Source: Psychroflexus planctonicus (GTDB lineage: Bacteria > Bacteroidota > Bacteroidia > Flavobacteriales > Flavobacteriaceae). From it: a stretch of 64,000 nucleotides of DNA. Positions 63,700 to 64,000 of this stretch are shown here, piece after piece. Within the stretch, counting starts at the first letter, position 1; each line of letters starts with the position of its first letter. A program made the translations under genes and the position numbers. The stretch is taken from the NCBI RefSeq assembly GCF_014640195.1, contig NZ_BMGM01000004.1, positions 211,358 through 275,357 of the forward strand, in the 5' to 3' direction. A model generated the notes under the pieces. It saw nothing but the letters and a program-made list of their open reading frames with translations, was not told where the DNA came from and did not search any database.

Positions 63700-64000
63700 A
63701 TGAAATTATTAAAGCAAATTGTGGGTATTGATGTTGCCCAAGTTGAACTGGTTTGTTGTTATGCAGTATTATCAGATGATTTAAAAACATTTATTAGAAC
63801 TTTTGCAACCTTTAAAAATAACAGCAAAGGATTTTCAAAGCTTCTCAAATGGCTTAAAGAACTGCAGACTAATTAATCTGATTTAATTTTTGTAATGGAA
63901 GCAACTGGTGTATATCATGAGAATTTGGCACATTGGCTCCATAATAAATCTTTTAGTGTTAGTATAGTTCTTCCTAATAAGATTAGTAATTATGCTAGAT
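63700..64000 (+). pseudogene. IS110-family transposase, N-terminal part with in-frame stop
   Basis: The frame starts at ATG 63700 (MKLLKQIVGIDVAQVELVCC, in parts) and carries the RuvC-like DEDD start GIDVA, then MEATGVYHENLAHWL with the conserved glutamate. Codon 59 (63874-63876) is TAA, between LKELQTN and SDLIFVMEATG. The frame then continues to the window edge without further stops, so the rest of the protein looks intact. It is either a recent nonsense mutation or a sequencing error; I label it a pseudogene with that caution. Confidence 0.75.

Larger units (their letters stand above)
63464..64000 (+). mobile_element. IS110-family insertion sequence, left end (right end beyond window)
   Basis: The left boundary is set by comparing repeat copies. 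The copy at 63325 reads GAAGTTGCAAACTTCGCAT, while the copy at 63451 reads GAAGTTGCAAACT and then changes to CCTATG. The element therefore begins at 63464, after a core CT (63462-63463). It holds a 236-bp non-coding left end followed by the transposase gene, the order of the IS110 subgroup (in IS1111 the non-coding part is downstream). No terminal inverted repeat can be checked because the right end is outside. Confidence 0.8.

Overview
The window is AT-rich, tightly packed chromosome of a member of the Bacteroidetes, almost certainly a marine Flavobacteriaceae. Support comes from a type IX secretion gene (porQ) and two secreted proteins with C-terminal T9SS sorting domains, -7 boxes of the TAnnTTTG type, a flavobacterial myxol/saproxanthin-type carotenoid cluster, a T9SS-secreted GH16 laminarinase-like enzyme, and many small families typical of flavobacteria (GLPGLI-like, DUF2452, DUF6922, a GlmU-like protein). 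I cannot fix the genus from sequence alone.

Layout. 1-9.7 kb: the 3' end of a GlmU-family gene, hpf, a large FAD/Fe-S lactate/glycolate-type dehydrogenase, two secreted proteins, an APS-reductase-type cysH, a gamma carbonic anhydrase, an S1-domain (CvfB-like) protein and a DUF6922/AbiEii toxin-antitoxin pair. 9.9-13.9 kb: tryptophan dioxygenase, trxB, pirin and an NlpE-like lipoprotein. 13.97-21.12 kb: an eight-gene minus-strand operon, running from a MerR/B12-binding regulator through crtI-crtB-crtZ-crtD-cruF-crtY to a small DUF3820 gene. 21.3-26.4 kb: two housekeeping operons (gpmI-thioredoxin-HAD-map and clpP-GNAT-M15 peptidase). 26.5-27.2 kb: a tRNA-Gly(TCC) followed by a tandem array of its own 3' end. 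27.2-31.1 kb: MntA/HepT, GH16 laminarinase, peroxiredoxin-thioredoxin operon. 31.3-42.9 kb: panB, an MscS channel, three family 2 glycosyltransferases, a 2OG oxygenase, ftsE, ndh, a LamG protein, an FkbM methyltransferase and a KAS III-like enzyme. 42.9-43.8 kb: a gene-free stretch with REP-like palindromes and a MITE-like element. 43.8-62.9 kb: lon, porQ, miaE, dnaX, an aldehyde dehydrogenase, pheT, lysA-mazG, an old yellow enzyme and pyruvate carboxylase. 62.95-64.0 kb: a field of palindromic repeats into which an IS110-family element has inserted.

The most striking signal is in that IS110 left end. The 236 bp before the transposase can be read as a bridge RNA (seekRNA). A 9-bp perfect stem encloses an internal loop whose left arm (TTGCAAACT) is identical to the chromosomal sequence abutting the element. 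Its right arm (ATGCGAAG) is the exact reverse complement of the right half of the same repeat, as preserved in an unoccupied copy 124 bp upstream. Guide RNA, occupied half-site and empty whole site are therefore all visible in one window. The transposase reading frame carries an in-frame stop at codon 59, so this copy may need help in trans.

Other points worth attention: a B12-type photoreceptor regulator with altered chromophore-pocket residues and a dyad over its own promoter; a HepT whose first motif arginine is proline; the tandem tRNA 3'-end array; and a roughly 194-bp MITE-like element.
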